From contig CM055113.1 of NCBI GenBank assembly GCA_029204225.1, forward strand, positions 18,817,746 through 18,881,745: a DNA stretch of 64,000 nt, written 5' to 3'. The notes beneath the pieces are model-generated. The model had not been told where the DNA came from, searched no databases, and saw only the letters and a list, made by a program, of their open reading frames with translations. Positions 1 through 11,380 of this stretch are shown one piece after another. Source of the stretch: Diphasiastrum complanatum (taxonomy: Eukaryota > Streptophyta > Lycopodiopsida > Lycopodiales > Lycopodiaceae). The first letter of the stretch is position 1, and each line of letters opens with the position of its first letter. The translations under genes were made by a program, and so were the position numbers.

Positions 1-640
1 TACAACATTCTAATGTTGGAACATACAAAACCCAACCCTTAATCAGCTACCTCTATTAATTCCAATATTCTATTCTTTGGCCTACATTTTGTTTCCATCA
101 TTCCCTTCAAACTCTCTATAGCTTCGATGATGTTATAAGTTTATCTTTTGCATCTTATCAACGCAAAATGACAATAATATATCATAAAGTTAATATTATG
201 ACCTCCTTTATAATGCATCGAGGGGTAGCCTCTCACTTTTGCCATATATGGAAGTCAACCCCGAAACTCAACAATTTTGGCATAAATGACCACCTAAGTT
301 CCTACATGTCTTTTGAACTTTTTGAAATTTTTTTAAATTTTTTCATATGCAAAAATTAGTGTACACCATTCTTTCAACAACCCAATGAGTTGATGCTTTG
401 ATAAGGATAAATTTCATGAGAGGGGAATTTAGGAATTTAATGTTTAATCCCACAAAAGTCTTAGTGATTATGAGACTCAAATTGAATAGCATCTCAAAAA
501 GCTCCATTGAAGTCACTCTTGAATGTGACATTTTCCCATTTATTTTGCAAGTTAACTTGTAGGTAGAATAATGTTTAAAAGATCATAAACTCCTATGTAT
601 GGAGAAGAATACTTCAACTTCTTCATGCAAGCCACAAGAA
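1..640. other. AT-rich sequence, nothing recognised
   Basis: No reading frame of convincing length, no RNA gene and no repeat boundary is visible. Short frames on both strands are spurious. Confidence 0.5.
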
Positions 641-1290
641 AAAAAAATGTATGGAGTAGGCAAGCAATTCAACTATATTGCGACCAATATGCCACCAAGG
701 CAACATAATCTAGGAAAGATCTGGTCACGACATTTTGTAATTATTGTGAACGAAAATGAGCAAAGGAACTAAAGAGGACCATCTTCCCTCAAAGACTTCA
801 TTGAGAGAACTAAATTGTAGTAACATAGGGCAAGTAGAGAGACCTTGAATTGCCCAAATGATATTATTGAATAAAAAAGTTCCTAACAAGGCAAACTACA
901 TATAAATTATTGCCCAACACAACATAAATTGGAAAGACACCAAGTATTCTACAGTTACAAGAAGCATATGCCAAGGGAAAGTCTAGAGAATCACCATTCA
1001 TCATCTTGAGGGAGTAAAATTTCTTCCTGAGATGTAGCTTAGAAGCTATATCTCGCACTTTGTATAGTGTAATCAAGATGTCCCAGACTTCTTTCGATGT
1101 CTGAGCCTCGGATACATGGCCGATCTGGGTATCCGTGATGTTGAGGATGATCATCGCAAAAGTCTTTCCATCCTTCAACTTCCATCTGGTGGGTGGCTGC
1201 AATCGTTGTCCAATCTGTTAGCGCAACTGCATGGAGTGAGCGTGAAAAGGGTGCAACGTCAGCCAGTGCAAAAGTGAACATTGGTGATGA
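640..1290 (-). pseudogene. Ty1/copia gag remnant (UBN2-like)
   Basis: Read on the minus strand, 864-1202 encodes a typical copia capsid stretch: a W-x-L-K-D-G-K start, then 'SKEVWDILITLYKVRD' and 'LHLRKKFYSLKMMNGDSL', the order seen in plant UBN2/copia gag proteins that package element RNA in virus-like particles. The next 5' part (about 1200-1290) lies in another minus frame (ending 'TDWTTIAATHQMEVEG'), so there is at least one frameshift. Toward 640 the frame is broken by several stops. No protease, LTR or primer site could be joined to it. It is a decayed fragment and not a gene. The family assignment is firm, the exact ends are not. Confidence 0.7.
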
Positions 1291-1589
1291 TGCAAAAAGT
1301 GTGTCACTCTTACAAATGGCCTTAGGATAAGATTTATAGGGTGCCTTAGCTTTTAGGACAGCATTCTGTAAGATAGTGTCCCCTTTTCGCCTGTCACCTT
1401 AAATTGTGTAGAAACACAGTGCCGCGATTCTTTTGCCTTATCTTCATCTGTGCGAATTTGCATGTAAATATGCAGACTACGTGACAACGTTAGTAAATAT
1501 GCAGCATGAATGGAGGCAGATTAAAATGGGATTTAGGAGAGCTAGAAGGAATAAATCCAACATTTCAATAGCTGACTCCTCAAAGTTAG

Positions 1590-1593
<4 letters not shown>

Positions 1594-1673
<80 letters not shown>
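1594..1673. repeat. (GA)n microsatellite
   Basis: An uninterrupted GA run of about 40 units. Unlike the tracts near 19.8, 23.8, 25.2, 29.3 and 40.1 kb it is not bordered by the TTTATTAATGTC retroelement end, so it may be a plain microsatellite. Confidence 0.95.
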
Positions 1674-1675
<2 letters not shown>

Positions 1676-2533
1676 CACAATTTCACATAGTTCCTCTTGA
1701 CAAAGCTAGACCAAACCCTTTGAAGCCATTATTCATAAACCAACAAGGTACAATAAAGCTGAAAAATAAAATACAGTACAGTAAAGCACCATATAGCATG
1801 ACCACTCTCAAAATGTCCAGCTGATACCTGCCACCATCCCACAACACAAAACCGCACGAGTTAGTATAGTGGGGAAGACAGGTGTCATAGCTGAGCGTTA
1901 GTTGTTATCCATGTCCAAAAGAAGTTATACTACTCATCAGCATAAATAGCATTTCACACACAACATAGTCCAGTCTTCCCAAACGCAAAGATGATTTTAT
2001 AGCGATAGGCCAAGCCCCTCCGTTACCATATCAGGACGAGTGCCATGCTGATTAGTTTTTGGGCATTGGTCCGTATCAGTTTAATTTATAGCACAAGTAT
2101 GAAAAGTTTTCACCGTATATATGGCTTATCGCTAAAAGACATGGTGTGAACACATGTGTCGGTGTTAGCAAATCCATGCTGTTCTAACCCGTGTGACTTA
2201 AAAAACCTTGTGGTTTTTCTTGAACCCTTGTATCGGAAAGGCTTCATTTTATTGATGAGGTTCTCATGGTTTTTATAAGGTATCAGGGCATATCCGTGCC
2301 ATTCTAATCCTTCTATAAAAACCGTTTATCTTACGCAAATCCAGGTTGTCCAAGATAATTTGAGGAGAAACCTTGCTTTGGGACAACGTGGGTGTCATTA
2401 AACATAGAAAAATTATATTATCTATGAAGTGATACAGTCGAACTGAATAGAAACCAACTAAATTTTGTGTTTTAGGATCTTTATTAGTCACCTAGAATGG
2501 AATATATTTGTGAAGAGACACCTTACCTTTCGA
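1674..2533. other. No gene; weak primer-binding-site-like motif
   Basis: No coding sequence recognised. At about 2278-2292 the plus strand reads AAGGTATCAGGGCA, which resembles a decayed TGGTATCAGAGC primer site of an LTR retrotransposon, but no gag follows and no LTR could be delimited. Low support. Confidence 0.3.
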
Positions 2534-3045
2534 GCATAGGTGATGCTTGCAAAATCTGAAAACTGTTTGGAAGACCCTTACTTGGATGATTGTAGCAGCG
2601 GTCTCTTGTGAGGATGCCATGTTTAGTCCCCTCGAGCGCTCTTGCCTTAGTCTTAAAACGTTCATACCATTATTGTTAGCCATTGCGAAAGTGATAATAA
2701 GTACTTTAAGGAGAGCCTATTATTCATAGCTTATACAAATTTGAAGCGAATGGTTTCATGTGCATACCTGTGCAAACGCCTATCGCTTTATGGTTCGAAA
2801 CCGGACCTAATTGAAATTGAAGATAGTAGTAATATTTGATGTTATAGAGAGTGCAAGTTTAATTTGTTAGTGCTTACACATAGTATTCTTCCCTGTGAAG
2901 AAGTAATCAATCACAAGTATGATAACGAAACTCGTTACAGCATGAGGTATACTAATCATAATCAGCATGTGCCAACATCTGAGTTGTACCTTTTGATAAT
3001 AGTATGGTACTACAATAGCTTTGTTTATGGGGTATGTATGTAACC
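2534..3045. repeat. Direct duplication, copy 1
   Basis: This segment is repeated at 3481-3985 with an offset of about 941-947 bp and scattered substitutions and small indels. Both copies start near 'GCATAxGTGATGCTTGC' and end near 'ATAGTATGxTACTAC'. The 430 bp between them are not repeated. It could be a local tandem duplication or two copies of an unnamed repeat. No family is recognised. Confidence 0.75.
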
Positions 3046-3295
3046 CTTAGTTACTTATGGAACAACCACATATTCATGTTGTCCTTTGAAGGATAGTAAA
3101 GCGTATTGTAAACTGTAGTTAACAAACCACATTATCATCCATTCATATATATGATATGGAGTTTGAATCCATATAACCATTTATGAAATAGGAAATGCTT
3201 CATCATTGGTCATAATGAAGCACTTGCCTCAATCTATCACACACGATGTATAGCTATCATTATCATGAAATATGTGGAAGGAAATCTTGGTTCAT

Positions 3296-3455
3296 TGTTG
3301 GTCCATCGCTCGACAGCTACCCATAAGTATCAATATTTTGATTATCTTGCTCAGGATAGATCGCTGCAGGTCCATCGCTGGACAACAACCTATCCATCCT
3401 CAACAAGACTCTCCATTATTGAGTGAGCTTCATCGCTAGTCCATCGTTGGACAGT
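3296..3455. repeat. Three spaced 16-bp motifs (GTCCATCGCTGGACA)
   Basis: The motif GGTCCATCGCTCGACA, GGTCCATCGCTGGACA, AGTCCATCGTTGGACA occurs at about 3299, 3369 and 3438, so every 69-70 bp. Similar words (CAGGTCCATCGCTG, GCCAGCGCTGGACAG) occur in the untranslated leader of the gypsy element near 60.9-61.0 kb, so this may be a leader fragment of a related element. Confidence 0.5.
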
Positions 3456-3480
3456 GGATAGAATATGTTGTTTTTTTTTA

Positions 3481-3985
3481 GCATAAGTGATGCTTGCAAA
3501 ATCTGAAAATTGTTCAAAAAACCCTTACCTGGATGATTGTAGTTGTGGTCTCTTGTGAGGATGCCATGTTTAGTCCCCTCAAGTGCTCTTGCCTTCGTTA
3601 GTCTTAAAAAGTTCATACCGTTATTGTCAGCCATTGCAAAGGCGATAATAAGGAGAGCCTATCATTCATAGCTTATACAAATTTGAAGCGAATGGTTTCA
3701 TGTGCATACCTGTGCAAATGCTTATCGCTTTATGGTTTGAAACCGAACCTAATCGAAATTGAAGATAGTAGTAATATTCGATGCTACGGAGAGTGTAGGT
3801 TTAATTTGTTGGTGCTTACACATAGTACTCCTCCCTGTGAAGAAGTAATCAATCACAAGTATGATAACGAAACTGGTTACAGCATGAGGTATACTAATCA
3901 TAATCAACATGTGCTAGCATCTGAGTTGTATCTTTTGATAATAGTATGATACTACAGTAACTTCGTTTCTGGAGTATGTATGCTT
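3481..3985. repeat. Direct duplication, copy 2
   Basis: Second copy of 2534-3045. It keeps an open plus frame at 3683-3949 (88 codons), but copy 1 has a stop in the same frame. The product resembles nothing I know, so I treat the frame as chance and annotate only the duplication. Confidence 0.75.
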
Positions 3986-4049
3986 GTTATCCCACCACAC
4001 TTCATGTGGAATTGTGTGCGGAATGTCTGATTTGCATCATGTTTTGTAG

Positions 4050-4480
4050 GTAGGCAACAAGTTTTCATTTTTCTGATGAAGCTGGTGAGATCCTTGCCAT
4101 CCCATCTTAAATAGGTGAGCTGATCTTATAGATGCATAATTTGATTATGTGACTTGGTCTGAAATTTGCTAATGAGTGCATCCCACATCTCTCTAGCATT
4201 AGAGATTGATGCAAGCTCGAGAATAATGTTGTCTTCGACGAAAGAGGAGATGAAAACTATTGCTTTGTCGTTCTTCTCCTTTCACTCTCAAAGTTCCTTG
4301 CCTGTGCTGGTTGGCATCTCTTCGGTGTTGTCAACCCATGGCCATAGTGCTTCTCCTATGAGTATGAGTGAAATCTTTACTTTCCAGGCCAAGAAATTTG
4401 ACCCTCTGCTTCAAGCACTGTGCAGATCTTCGATTGAATGTTGTGTATGGAATCCATAGTCCCAGTGACGAGGCTCTGAT
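4050..4480 (-). pseudogene. Ty1/copia gag remnant
   Basis: On the minus strand the sequence reads as a copia UBN2-type gag: 'STGKEL' then 'KEKNDKAIVFISSFVED', 'LELASISNAREMWDALI', 'KFQTKSHNQIMHL' and 'DQLTYLRWDGKDLTSFI'. Several in-frame stops break it. A related gag start is present on the plus strand at 10830-11015. Upstream on the minus strand (4491-4581) lie primer-site-like repeats and a possible LTR, so this is the 5' end of a minus-strand copia element whose pol part is missing or displaced. Confidence 0.75.
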
Positions 4481-4490
4481 TAACCTGTCG

Positions 4491-4581
4491 GGCTCTGATA
4501 CCATTGATGTGAATTCTTTGATGTCCAAGCTTTGATACCATTGATGTGAATCTTCTTTGTCGTTGCTCACTCTGATACCAC
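4491..4581 (-). promoter_or_regulatory. Three primer-binding-site-like repeats
   Basis: Minus-strand TGGTATCAGAG (initiator-tRNA-Met type PBS) occurs at about 4570-4580 and 4493-4503, with TGGTATCAAAG at about 4530-4541 between them, so three near-copies about 38 bp apart. The outermost copy sits four bases from a CCACA LTR-like end and is the likely working site. The inner two look like tandem copies in the leader before the gag remnant. Confidence 0.6.
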
Positions 4582-4584
4582 TTA

Positions 4585-5285
4585 TGTGGATCCAAGAAGT
4601 CAAGGAAGTCGACGACTTCGAGTACTTCAAAGTTGGAGCTGGTTGAGATTCATTGATATGAGCCTAGATGGAGCCGATCTGTTGGACAAAGCTACTGCTT
4701 CATTCCGTGATCAGAGATCCTCCGAGCTATAGATAGCTAGTGGTAATCTAATGCTAAATTATGGATAGTAGATAATGTCAGATGACAGCGAAAGTATATC
4801 TACTTGTAAGCAAGCACCACAACATTCAGAGATTCATACATTGAGCAAAAGAACTGTTACTTGTTTATATTACCAAAAATCAAGTATACAGCTATGATCT
4901 TTTGAGCGTTCTCTAGTGTTTCCCATATCAGCGTGTGGAGGTAAGAGAAGTATTCTCCCTTAGCATGGACTAGCTACTAATAGCATCGTTGGTCTGAGAA
5001 TACGTGTCTGCTACTGCAGGACTACATTCATCGACTTGTCTGCAAGTGTGAGTGTGTCGATGTGTGTCTGCTACTGCATGACTAACACTCGTCCACTATC
5101 TTTACATACATGCTTCTTTTCTTCTCTCTGTCTTTCTGTATTCAATCTCCAATACATATAGTATGCTTGGTTTAATTACAAAAACTAATTAGCTAAGCAT
5201 TACATGATAGTTTAGGCTAAAATATCAGCTAACTACATCTTGCTACTTTGTTTAACTACAAGGACTTAACGGTTGAGTCGTGACA
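4585..5285 (-). repeat. Putative copia LTR
   Basis: On the minus strand the segment begins TGTCACGACTC and ends TCCACA, followed by TAAG and the primer site. A TATA-like CTATATGTATT lies inside. The far border is chosen only by the TG...CA rule. No second LTR copy is in the window. Confidence 0.4.
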
Positions 5286-5319
5286 TTCAAACTATCACGA
5301 TCGTCGAGCTTTGATGACG

Positions 5320-5620
5320 TACTCGACATCCTACATGTCTGGCTCGACTTTTGGCATTAGCATGAAGTGGGGTGGTTGAGTCCTTGTCGGGGACTTCATT
5401 GGCATCGGGCACTTCGGCCACTTCGAGAACTTTGACCTTTGGTACCTTGGTTTCCCTTCGCTACCTTTGTTGCCTTTGGGGACTTCAGCCACTTCGGCGT
5501 CGTTGATGACTTCGATTGAGGATGGTGCCTTGGCAATGCATTGGAGTTGGGGACTTCGGTTGAGTCAGGGCCTTCGGCCTCGTTGATGACTTCAATTGCT
5601 GCATGTGTAGAAATCTCGTG
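5320..5620. repeat. GACTTCG-rich degenerate minisatellite
   Basis: Irregular repeats of GGGACTTCGGCCACTTCG-like words occupy this stretch, for example around 5385-5420, 5480-5500 and 5550-5590. Unit length is variable, so it was not defined further. Confidence 0.5.
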
Positions 5621-5639
5621 TATTTTTGCAAGTAAAGGC

Positions 5640-7430
5640 TCACAAGCTAAAAGTGCTTTGTGGGTAGAAACATTGAGTTATTTCACATATGATGTAGGCT
5701 CCATCCAATCGCTATCAATGCAATGATCATACAAAGGGCATTTCACTTGGCTATGAGAGCAAAGACATGCTCATAGTGTATACCCTTACTTTGTGCATAC
5801 CCTTAACAAAAATCCTTGCTTTGTGCCTAAGTAAGGTCGCATCTACATTGAACTTCATTTTGAACACCCAAGGGTTAACAATGGGCTTCTTACTCTCACA
5901 AAGATCAACTATCTCTCACATGTCATGGCTTGATGGAGTCTATCTCCTCTTGCATTTTCCTTTGCTAAATCTGATCATCTTTGGCTTCCTCATAGCAAGA
6001 AGATTCCTTGGAATGAATGATATTGCTCATAGGTGCAAAGATTACTTGAAATATCTTAAGTTCCCAGGTCTCATGTGTGGACATGTGTAGCTCTCCCGAG
6101 TCTACTAGATTTAGCTACCTCATATTTTATGTCATCCATAAGCTCAGTATACCATTTTGGCAGCTTATGTTAAGCTTGTAAATATCCCATGGTACATCCT
6201 TTTCTTTGTGTTTGTCCCATGCAACTTCAGTCTTTTCTCCTTTATATTGTCTCGTCAATAGGAGTGGTGCCACGTGCTTCCTCTTCATCTTGTGCAATTT
6301 GAGATGGTGTTTTAGCTTCATCCTCAATCAAGATCTTAGATAGATCTTCACTATTTGCATCCGATCTCACTTTGGACCTATGTGATTTTTGAAAGACCAC
6401 ATCATGATTGATGTGCATGTGTCCAACTGAACCATGGTATTGATATTTCTTTATATCCTATAAATATACACTTTGGTGCTTTGACCTACATCTTGCTTCT
6501 CTCTTTCTTAGAGATATGGACATAGACTCTACATCCAAACACACACAATCCATCATCTTGGGCTTCTTAACATTGACTGCCTCATCAGGTGTGTAATTGA
6601 GTATCGCAACTGTAGAGCTCCACTTTTGAAAGAGCACCACCATACACACAGCTTCTCCCCCATGAAGAATCAATAGTTCGCATACGTGTCATCATTGTTC
6701 TAGCCAATAACTATACAATTTTTTCCCTTTTCGCTACATCATTTTGTTAAGTTGTATTCACTTGTCAAAACTATTGTTTGATTCCATTTTCTTTGTTGAA
6801 AATCAATAAAGAATGTAGATCCATGTTCACCACCACGATCATATCTTAGCACCTGATTGGTTTTCCACCAATGCTTTGAAGCTTTAAACGATTCAAACAC
6901 CTATTTCTCCTTCATCTTGTAGATCCATGTCTTCCTGAAATAATTGTCAATGAAGGTCATGAAGTATAGATAGCTCCATCAATTGATATTGTCTTTATTG
7001 GCTAGCATAAATTAGAATGCAATAGCTCAAGCATTCGTTTGGCCCTAGTTGCACATTCCTTCTTGAACTTCTCTCTAAATTACTTCCCAGGAATACAACC
7101 CTACAAATGGCTTCTTCTTTATTGTCTAGGCTAGGTAGACCTATCACCATTTCGAGTTTGCATATTAATCTCATTACGCTTTGTAACCACATTATTTAGC
7201 TTGTATAAACCACAAGCTTTGATATCACAAAAACCATTAGCAACCACCTTGAAACCTTGTTCAACACATTTGTCACCATTCGCTTGAGCATCTTTGTCCC
7301 CATCATTGCCTAGTGCTAAGCCAACGGGCTTTCCATCTCTTTCATGGTCATGTGTAGTACGGGAAGTGGGCTTGATCCAACTAGGAGCCTTGGAGATGTT
7401 GCCTTTCACCAACTAGCTTAAGATTTGGCC
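5640..7430 (-). pseudogene. Ty1/copia pol remnant (integrase, RT start)
   Basis: On the minus strand, in order from high to low coordinates: pre-integrase/integrase N-terminal pieces ('GLYKLNNVVTKRNEIN', 'MVIGLPSLDNKEEAICRG', then 'RMLELLHSNLC' at 7010-7100); the integrase core ('TFIDNYFRKTWIYKMKEK' near 6900-6960 and 'RYDRGGEH' near 6840); the region after the core ('GEAVCMVVLF', 'LNYTPDEAVNVKKPKM' at 6540-6660); and the start of the RVT_2 reverse transcriptase ('KMKFNVDATLLRHKARI' near 5800-5860). Many stops and frameshifts separate these blocks. The rest of RT and RNase H are absent. It can make no protein. Confidence 0.75.
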
Positions 7431-7502
7431 ATAAATCTACGTAAAGGAAACCAAACATCGCTTGATCACACTCACATTACCATGAAGAGAGAGGAAGAGA
7501 GA

Positions 7503-7506
<4 letters not shown>

Positions 7507-7597
<91 letters not shown>
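7507..7597. repeat. (GA)n microsatellite next to an LTR-like end
   Basis: About 45 GA units. On the minus strand the tract directly follows GATGAATAAAAC, and upstream of that a TATA-like CTTATAAAAAGAG lies at about 7643-7660. TATA, AATAAA and then (TC)n is an LTR-like or retroelement 3' layout, but no border is proven. Confidence 0.85.
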
Positions 7598-7599
<2 letters not shown>

Positions 7600-7601
<2 letters not shown>

Positions 7602-8395
7602 ATTCATCTTCTAATGATGCAAATACAAGGAATATGGTCTCTTTTTATAAGAGTGAGAGTGGAACCTCCTCATCACCTATTGGCTAATAAAGTTCCATCA
7701 AGATCACAATCTTGATCGTCCGAATCACTTTGTGTTTCTTGGGGACAAGTTGTGTTTCCTAACTTAGAAACTTGCAAAAGCTAAGTTTAAAATATTTTAT
7801 ATTAATATTAGTGTGCACAAGGCACTTTCTAGCCCAAAGTCCCAATGTTGGACTTATATGCGCAGAATGCCAACCGGTTGCCTGATTCTAATACTTCCGA
7901 CTCTCTACCACATTCATGTAGCATTTGGCTTACTATAGGAGCCTTTTTCCAACTTTTAGAATATTCCATGTCGTTCCCAAAACCGGGCAACATTCTCCCA
8001 CAACATTGCCCGTGACTGATGTTTGGGATGGTAGCGTTTGTTGATGTTGTCACAATTGTAGAGAGCATAGATATATATTTTTGTTTTGCCCCAAGAAAAG
8101 TGTAGATAAGTGTTCACTTACATAAAACCTGATGCTTTATTGATGGATGGTGTCGCAAGAACCCAAGCTTGCCCGATTTTCAATAAAAGTCTAGTGGCCA
8201 TTCTTGATAACCTTGTTCCTCGACAGATGGATAGTTGTCGTCATTGAAAACCAGGTTCCAAGATAACACTTGTTGGCATTTATCTTCGTAGAATGGTACA
8301 ACTGTTATCAGTGGTATTGTCGAAGATTCTCTCAATTGGTATGGTAGATAGGATAGGGTTTTATTGACTGCTTAGTTGATCCAAGTGTTCATGAT
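7600..8395. other. No gene; LTR-like promoter words only
   Basis: Apart from the TATA-like and AATAAA words on the minus strand near 7600-7660, nothing coding is recognised. An 80-codon minus frame at 7829-8068 has no family resemblance. Confidence 0.4.
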
Positions 8396-8399
8396 ATGC

Positions 8400-10117
8400 C
8401 TAAACTTGAAGACTTTCTTCGGCAGTCAATAGTACTACTTGAGTACAAGGTTTTGATACTTGAAGTGTTGGTGCTTGCTGGATGGGTGGCCATTTTGGGA
8501 TTGGATTTTTTGTGTTTGGCTGTTTGATTGTCGATGTAACCCAATTTGGCATTGTGGTGGTCGGCTTGCTGTTGTGGAACAAATTGGCTTCAGGGATTGA
8601 CTACTTGTTGTTGATCTCTACAATGGGTTGTAATCAACTGCCTTGGCCTTGCCTCTATCATTGTTCTCCCTAATAGTCTTCTTGAAAGCACATTTGACTT
8701 GTGAATCCTAAGGCTTACAAGTTGTGAGTTCAGTTGGTATCACAACGTCAAAGGATTGTTGAATCGCCTGTTGGACAATTTTTGGTAGTTTCCTCATAAG
8801 ATCAGTTGTCGCTTGTTGCTTGATTGTCTCCACCAGTTCCATCATGTCTGAAGGTATTTCAATTCTTTTGATGTATGTTTTGGCACATTTGGCAACCTTT
8901 GCAATATCAACAGCCATTTCAAACCCTGGTGGAATTATGATCTTGCATTTGTAGTGTTGGGTGACTAGATTTGCCTTTTGGCGACTCACATGCATTGCAA
9001 AGATGGATTCTGTCATAGTCGATTGTAACTGCAACGGACAATCTAGGCAAGGATGTCCAATGCCACAATTTGAATATAATGCCATGATGGCTGTTGGGTT
9101 ACCTCGGTGTAGACATTTGATTTGCGATGTCTTCCGCCACATCCATAGCATCGTATCATTGGCAAAATTCCATCGCCGCGGAGCTGGATTGCATAAACTG
9201 GTATACGTTCTTCACTAGGTCCTTCCACATAATATAGTGGAGAAGTGTCGTGGGTTTCAGCTCTGCGATGCACATGGTGACTGCACAATTGGCTCCAATC
9301 TTCCACCTATTATCTTCAAAATGGGCCCATCTCTTGAAGATGACCTGCTGGGGTGCACCATCTGCTCAACTTGCTTGCTTGTTGTCAAGGGCGGATCTTG
9401 GAACTTTTGATGCTTTTCTGCTACTGCTGGTTTTGCAACACACAACTTCTTAGCTGGGCAATTGGCAATGTGATGGTTCTCGAAGAAATATGAACATTGC
9501 CCTCTTTGAAGTAGCATTACATTACAAGTAGCGGCACATGCCTTTGGATCATATTCCATATTTTGATCTCGATCTGTTGATTCATTTTAGTCATCATCCC
9601 TTCTTGGTGAAGATTGTTCTTCTCTTGTCTCTCTGTTATTTCGCATTAGCGCTGTCAAAATTCTTGAACCTCTTATTGATGGTGATCCAGATATTTCATC
9701 TAGCTCAGATTCTGAGTCAGTATCTTGAAATGCCAACAATGTGGATTCAATCTTCATGGCACCATCTAGAACTTGCTTCAATGTTGCATGTGAGGTGAGG
9801 TGTTTCAAACGATAGCAAACGTTGCTCCTCAGGCCTTGAATAAAGTTCTTGATGAGCATCGATGTTGGGATTGGTGGATGACAGTCCTTTGCTATGTGAT
9901 AGATCCGATGAAGGTATGCACAAATTGTCTCATGACGTGTTTTATAGCTAAGTAGTTGACATGGTGTTTGTGGATGGATGGAGAGATGAATTTCTATGTA
10001 AGATTGCTCTTCAAGAGATGAATGATGATGTACAATGTCCCAAATAGTGGTTTTTTTTTTGGTTCTATTGTTTTTTTTATAGAGAATATGGAGCAAGGAA
10101 GAAAGAGAAGTGAACAA
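8400..10117 (-). pseudogene. LTR-retrotransposon gag remnant, several zinc knuckles
   Basis: The minus frame at 9587-10117 reads like a Retrotrans_gag capsid: 'YLHRIYHIAKDCHPPIP' and 'LIKNFIQGLRSNVCYRL', then an acidic stretch 'DTDSESELDEI'. Downstream frames hold cysteine/histidine clusters: 'CSYFFENHHIANCP' (about 9460), 'CYGCGGRHRKSNVY' (about 9150), 'NCGIGHPCLDCP' (about 9060). These look like three successive, partly damaged nucleic-acid-binding knuckles. After them comes a helical Lys/Gln-rich tail (8708-8900). The blocks lie in different frames, so the gene is dead. No protease or RT is attached. The superfamily (gypsy-like) is an inference from the capsid only. Confidence 0.55.
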
Positions 10118-10339
10118 ATAACAAACACTAAATTAGAATAAACAAAAGAGGGTCTATAACACTTAGAAAACAAAAACTGAAGTAAAGTGTGGGTGGATCT
10201 GGGTCCTGCTTCGGAAATTTGGAGGGTTTTGAATTTGGGGAACTTAGGATTTTGGGGGATTTGGGACTACATGGACTGAAAAAGTTCATGTAATCTCACG
10301 ACATGTTCAATGAACAACTTTGCAACTTGCGGGGAAACT

Positions 10340-10610
10340 TGGGAACTTTGGGATTTGGGGATTCAGAGAACTTGGGGATTTTGGAATTTTGGGATTCAAA
10401 AAACTTGGGGGTTTTGGGATTCAGAAAACTTGGGGATTTTGGGATTCAAAAAACTTGAGGGTTATGAGACTCATAAAACTTGGGGGTTTTGGGATTCAAA
10501 AACTTGGGGATTTTGGGATTAAGAAAACTTAAGAATTTTGGGATTCAGAAAACTTGGGGATTTTGGGATTCAAAAAACTTGGAAATTTTAAGATTCAGAG
10601 AACTTGGAAT
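10340..10610. repeat. 25-bp minisatellite
   Basis: About ten imperfect tandem copies of a 25-bp unit of the form GGGGATTTTGGGATTCAGAA+AACTT. Because 25 is not a multiple of three, the Trp-Gly-Phe-Trp-Asp motif rotates through the frames, which produces spurious frames on the plus strand. Degenerate copies extend left to about 10200 and right to about 10800. Confidence 0.85.
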
Positions 10611-10829
10611 AACTAGAATGTTGGGAGAGTGAAAAGTTGTGGAAATATGGGAATGTGGAGTTTGGAGATTTTGAGAAAGCAAAACGTTGTGAAGATAGGA
10701 ATTGGAGAATGTAGAAACACGAGAAAGTAAAAAGGCAAAGGCTTTGGGAACTTGGAAAATTGGGAGTTTGGGGAACTTGGGGACTTTGGGATTTGGGGAT
10801 TCAACGATTTTGGGGAGCATACAGTCAAA

Positions 10830-11015
10830 GATCTGCACAATTCTCGACTCAGCATGGTCCAACTTCCTAGCATGAAAGGTGAAGACCTCTCTCATCTTAA
10901 AGGAAGAAGGGCTATGGCCCTGGGTAGATGGCACCGAAGAGATGCCTACAACCATAGGCAAGGAGCTACAAGAGTGGAGAGAAAAGAACGACAAATTGAA
11001 GATAGCTTGAATTTC
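10830..11015 (+). pseudogene. Ty1/copia gag N-terminal fragment
   Basis: The plus strand reads 'KVKTSLILKEEGLWPWVD', 'GTEEMPTTIGKELQEWRE' and 'KNDKLKIA'. This matches the same gag region as the minus-strand copy near 4300-4400 ('STGKEL', 'KEKNDKAI'). It is entered from the minisatellite and stops after about 60 codons. A truncated fragment with no visible LTR. Confidence 0.6.
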
Positions 11016-11380
11016 TAAAAGACTGAGCTAGAATGCTCATGAGAGTTCAAGCTTGAAAGCTTGATAGAGAGCTAACAACAATACTTTCTGATTGTGAACG
11101 ATCTGCTTGATGAGAGCGTAGGAAGTGTCGTGTAATAACACTCAACTCCTTCACAATTCACGACAACATTTTCAGATGGTAATTGAGATGTATGAACAAC
11201 TGATTTATACTAAGTAATTAGGTCGTCAAATGCGATTGCTGCTTGGCTGGAGTCCGCTGGCATTCATCCAGTTCTTCTCAAAAGTTACTTGCTGATAAGC
11301 GGTGACAATTGGCCGTAAACAGTCTGTCTGCATGAATGAACATAAACTGTCATTCTACATAAATGGACGTAAATTGCCAC

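Noticed and set aside
1433-1690. Long Arg-Glu or Leu-Ser repeat frames over GA/TC tracts (also at 7505, 14015, 25080-25448, 29201, 48689)
   Set aside because: They are translations of microsatellites. Only the first 36 codons at 25080 belong to a gene, on splice and family evidence.
3683-3949. 88-codon plus frame as a small gene
   Set aside because: Interrupted in the duplicate copy and without family resemblance.
10310-10532. Trp-Gly-Phe-Trp-Asp repeat protein
   Set aside because: The 25-bp repeat rotates frames, so the same motif appears in two frames. Typical of a minisatellite, not of a gene.
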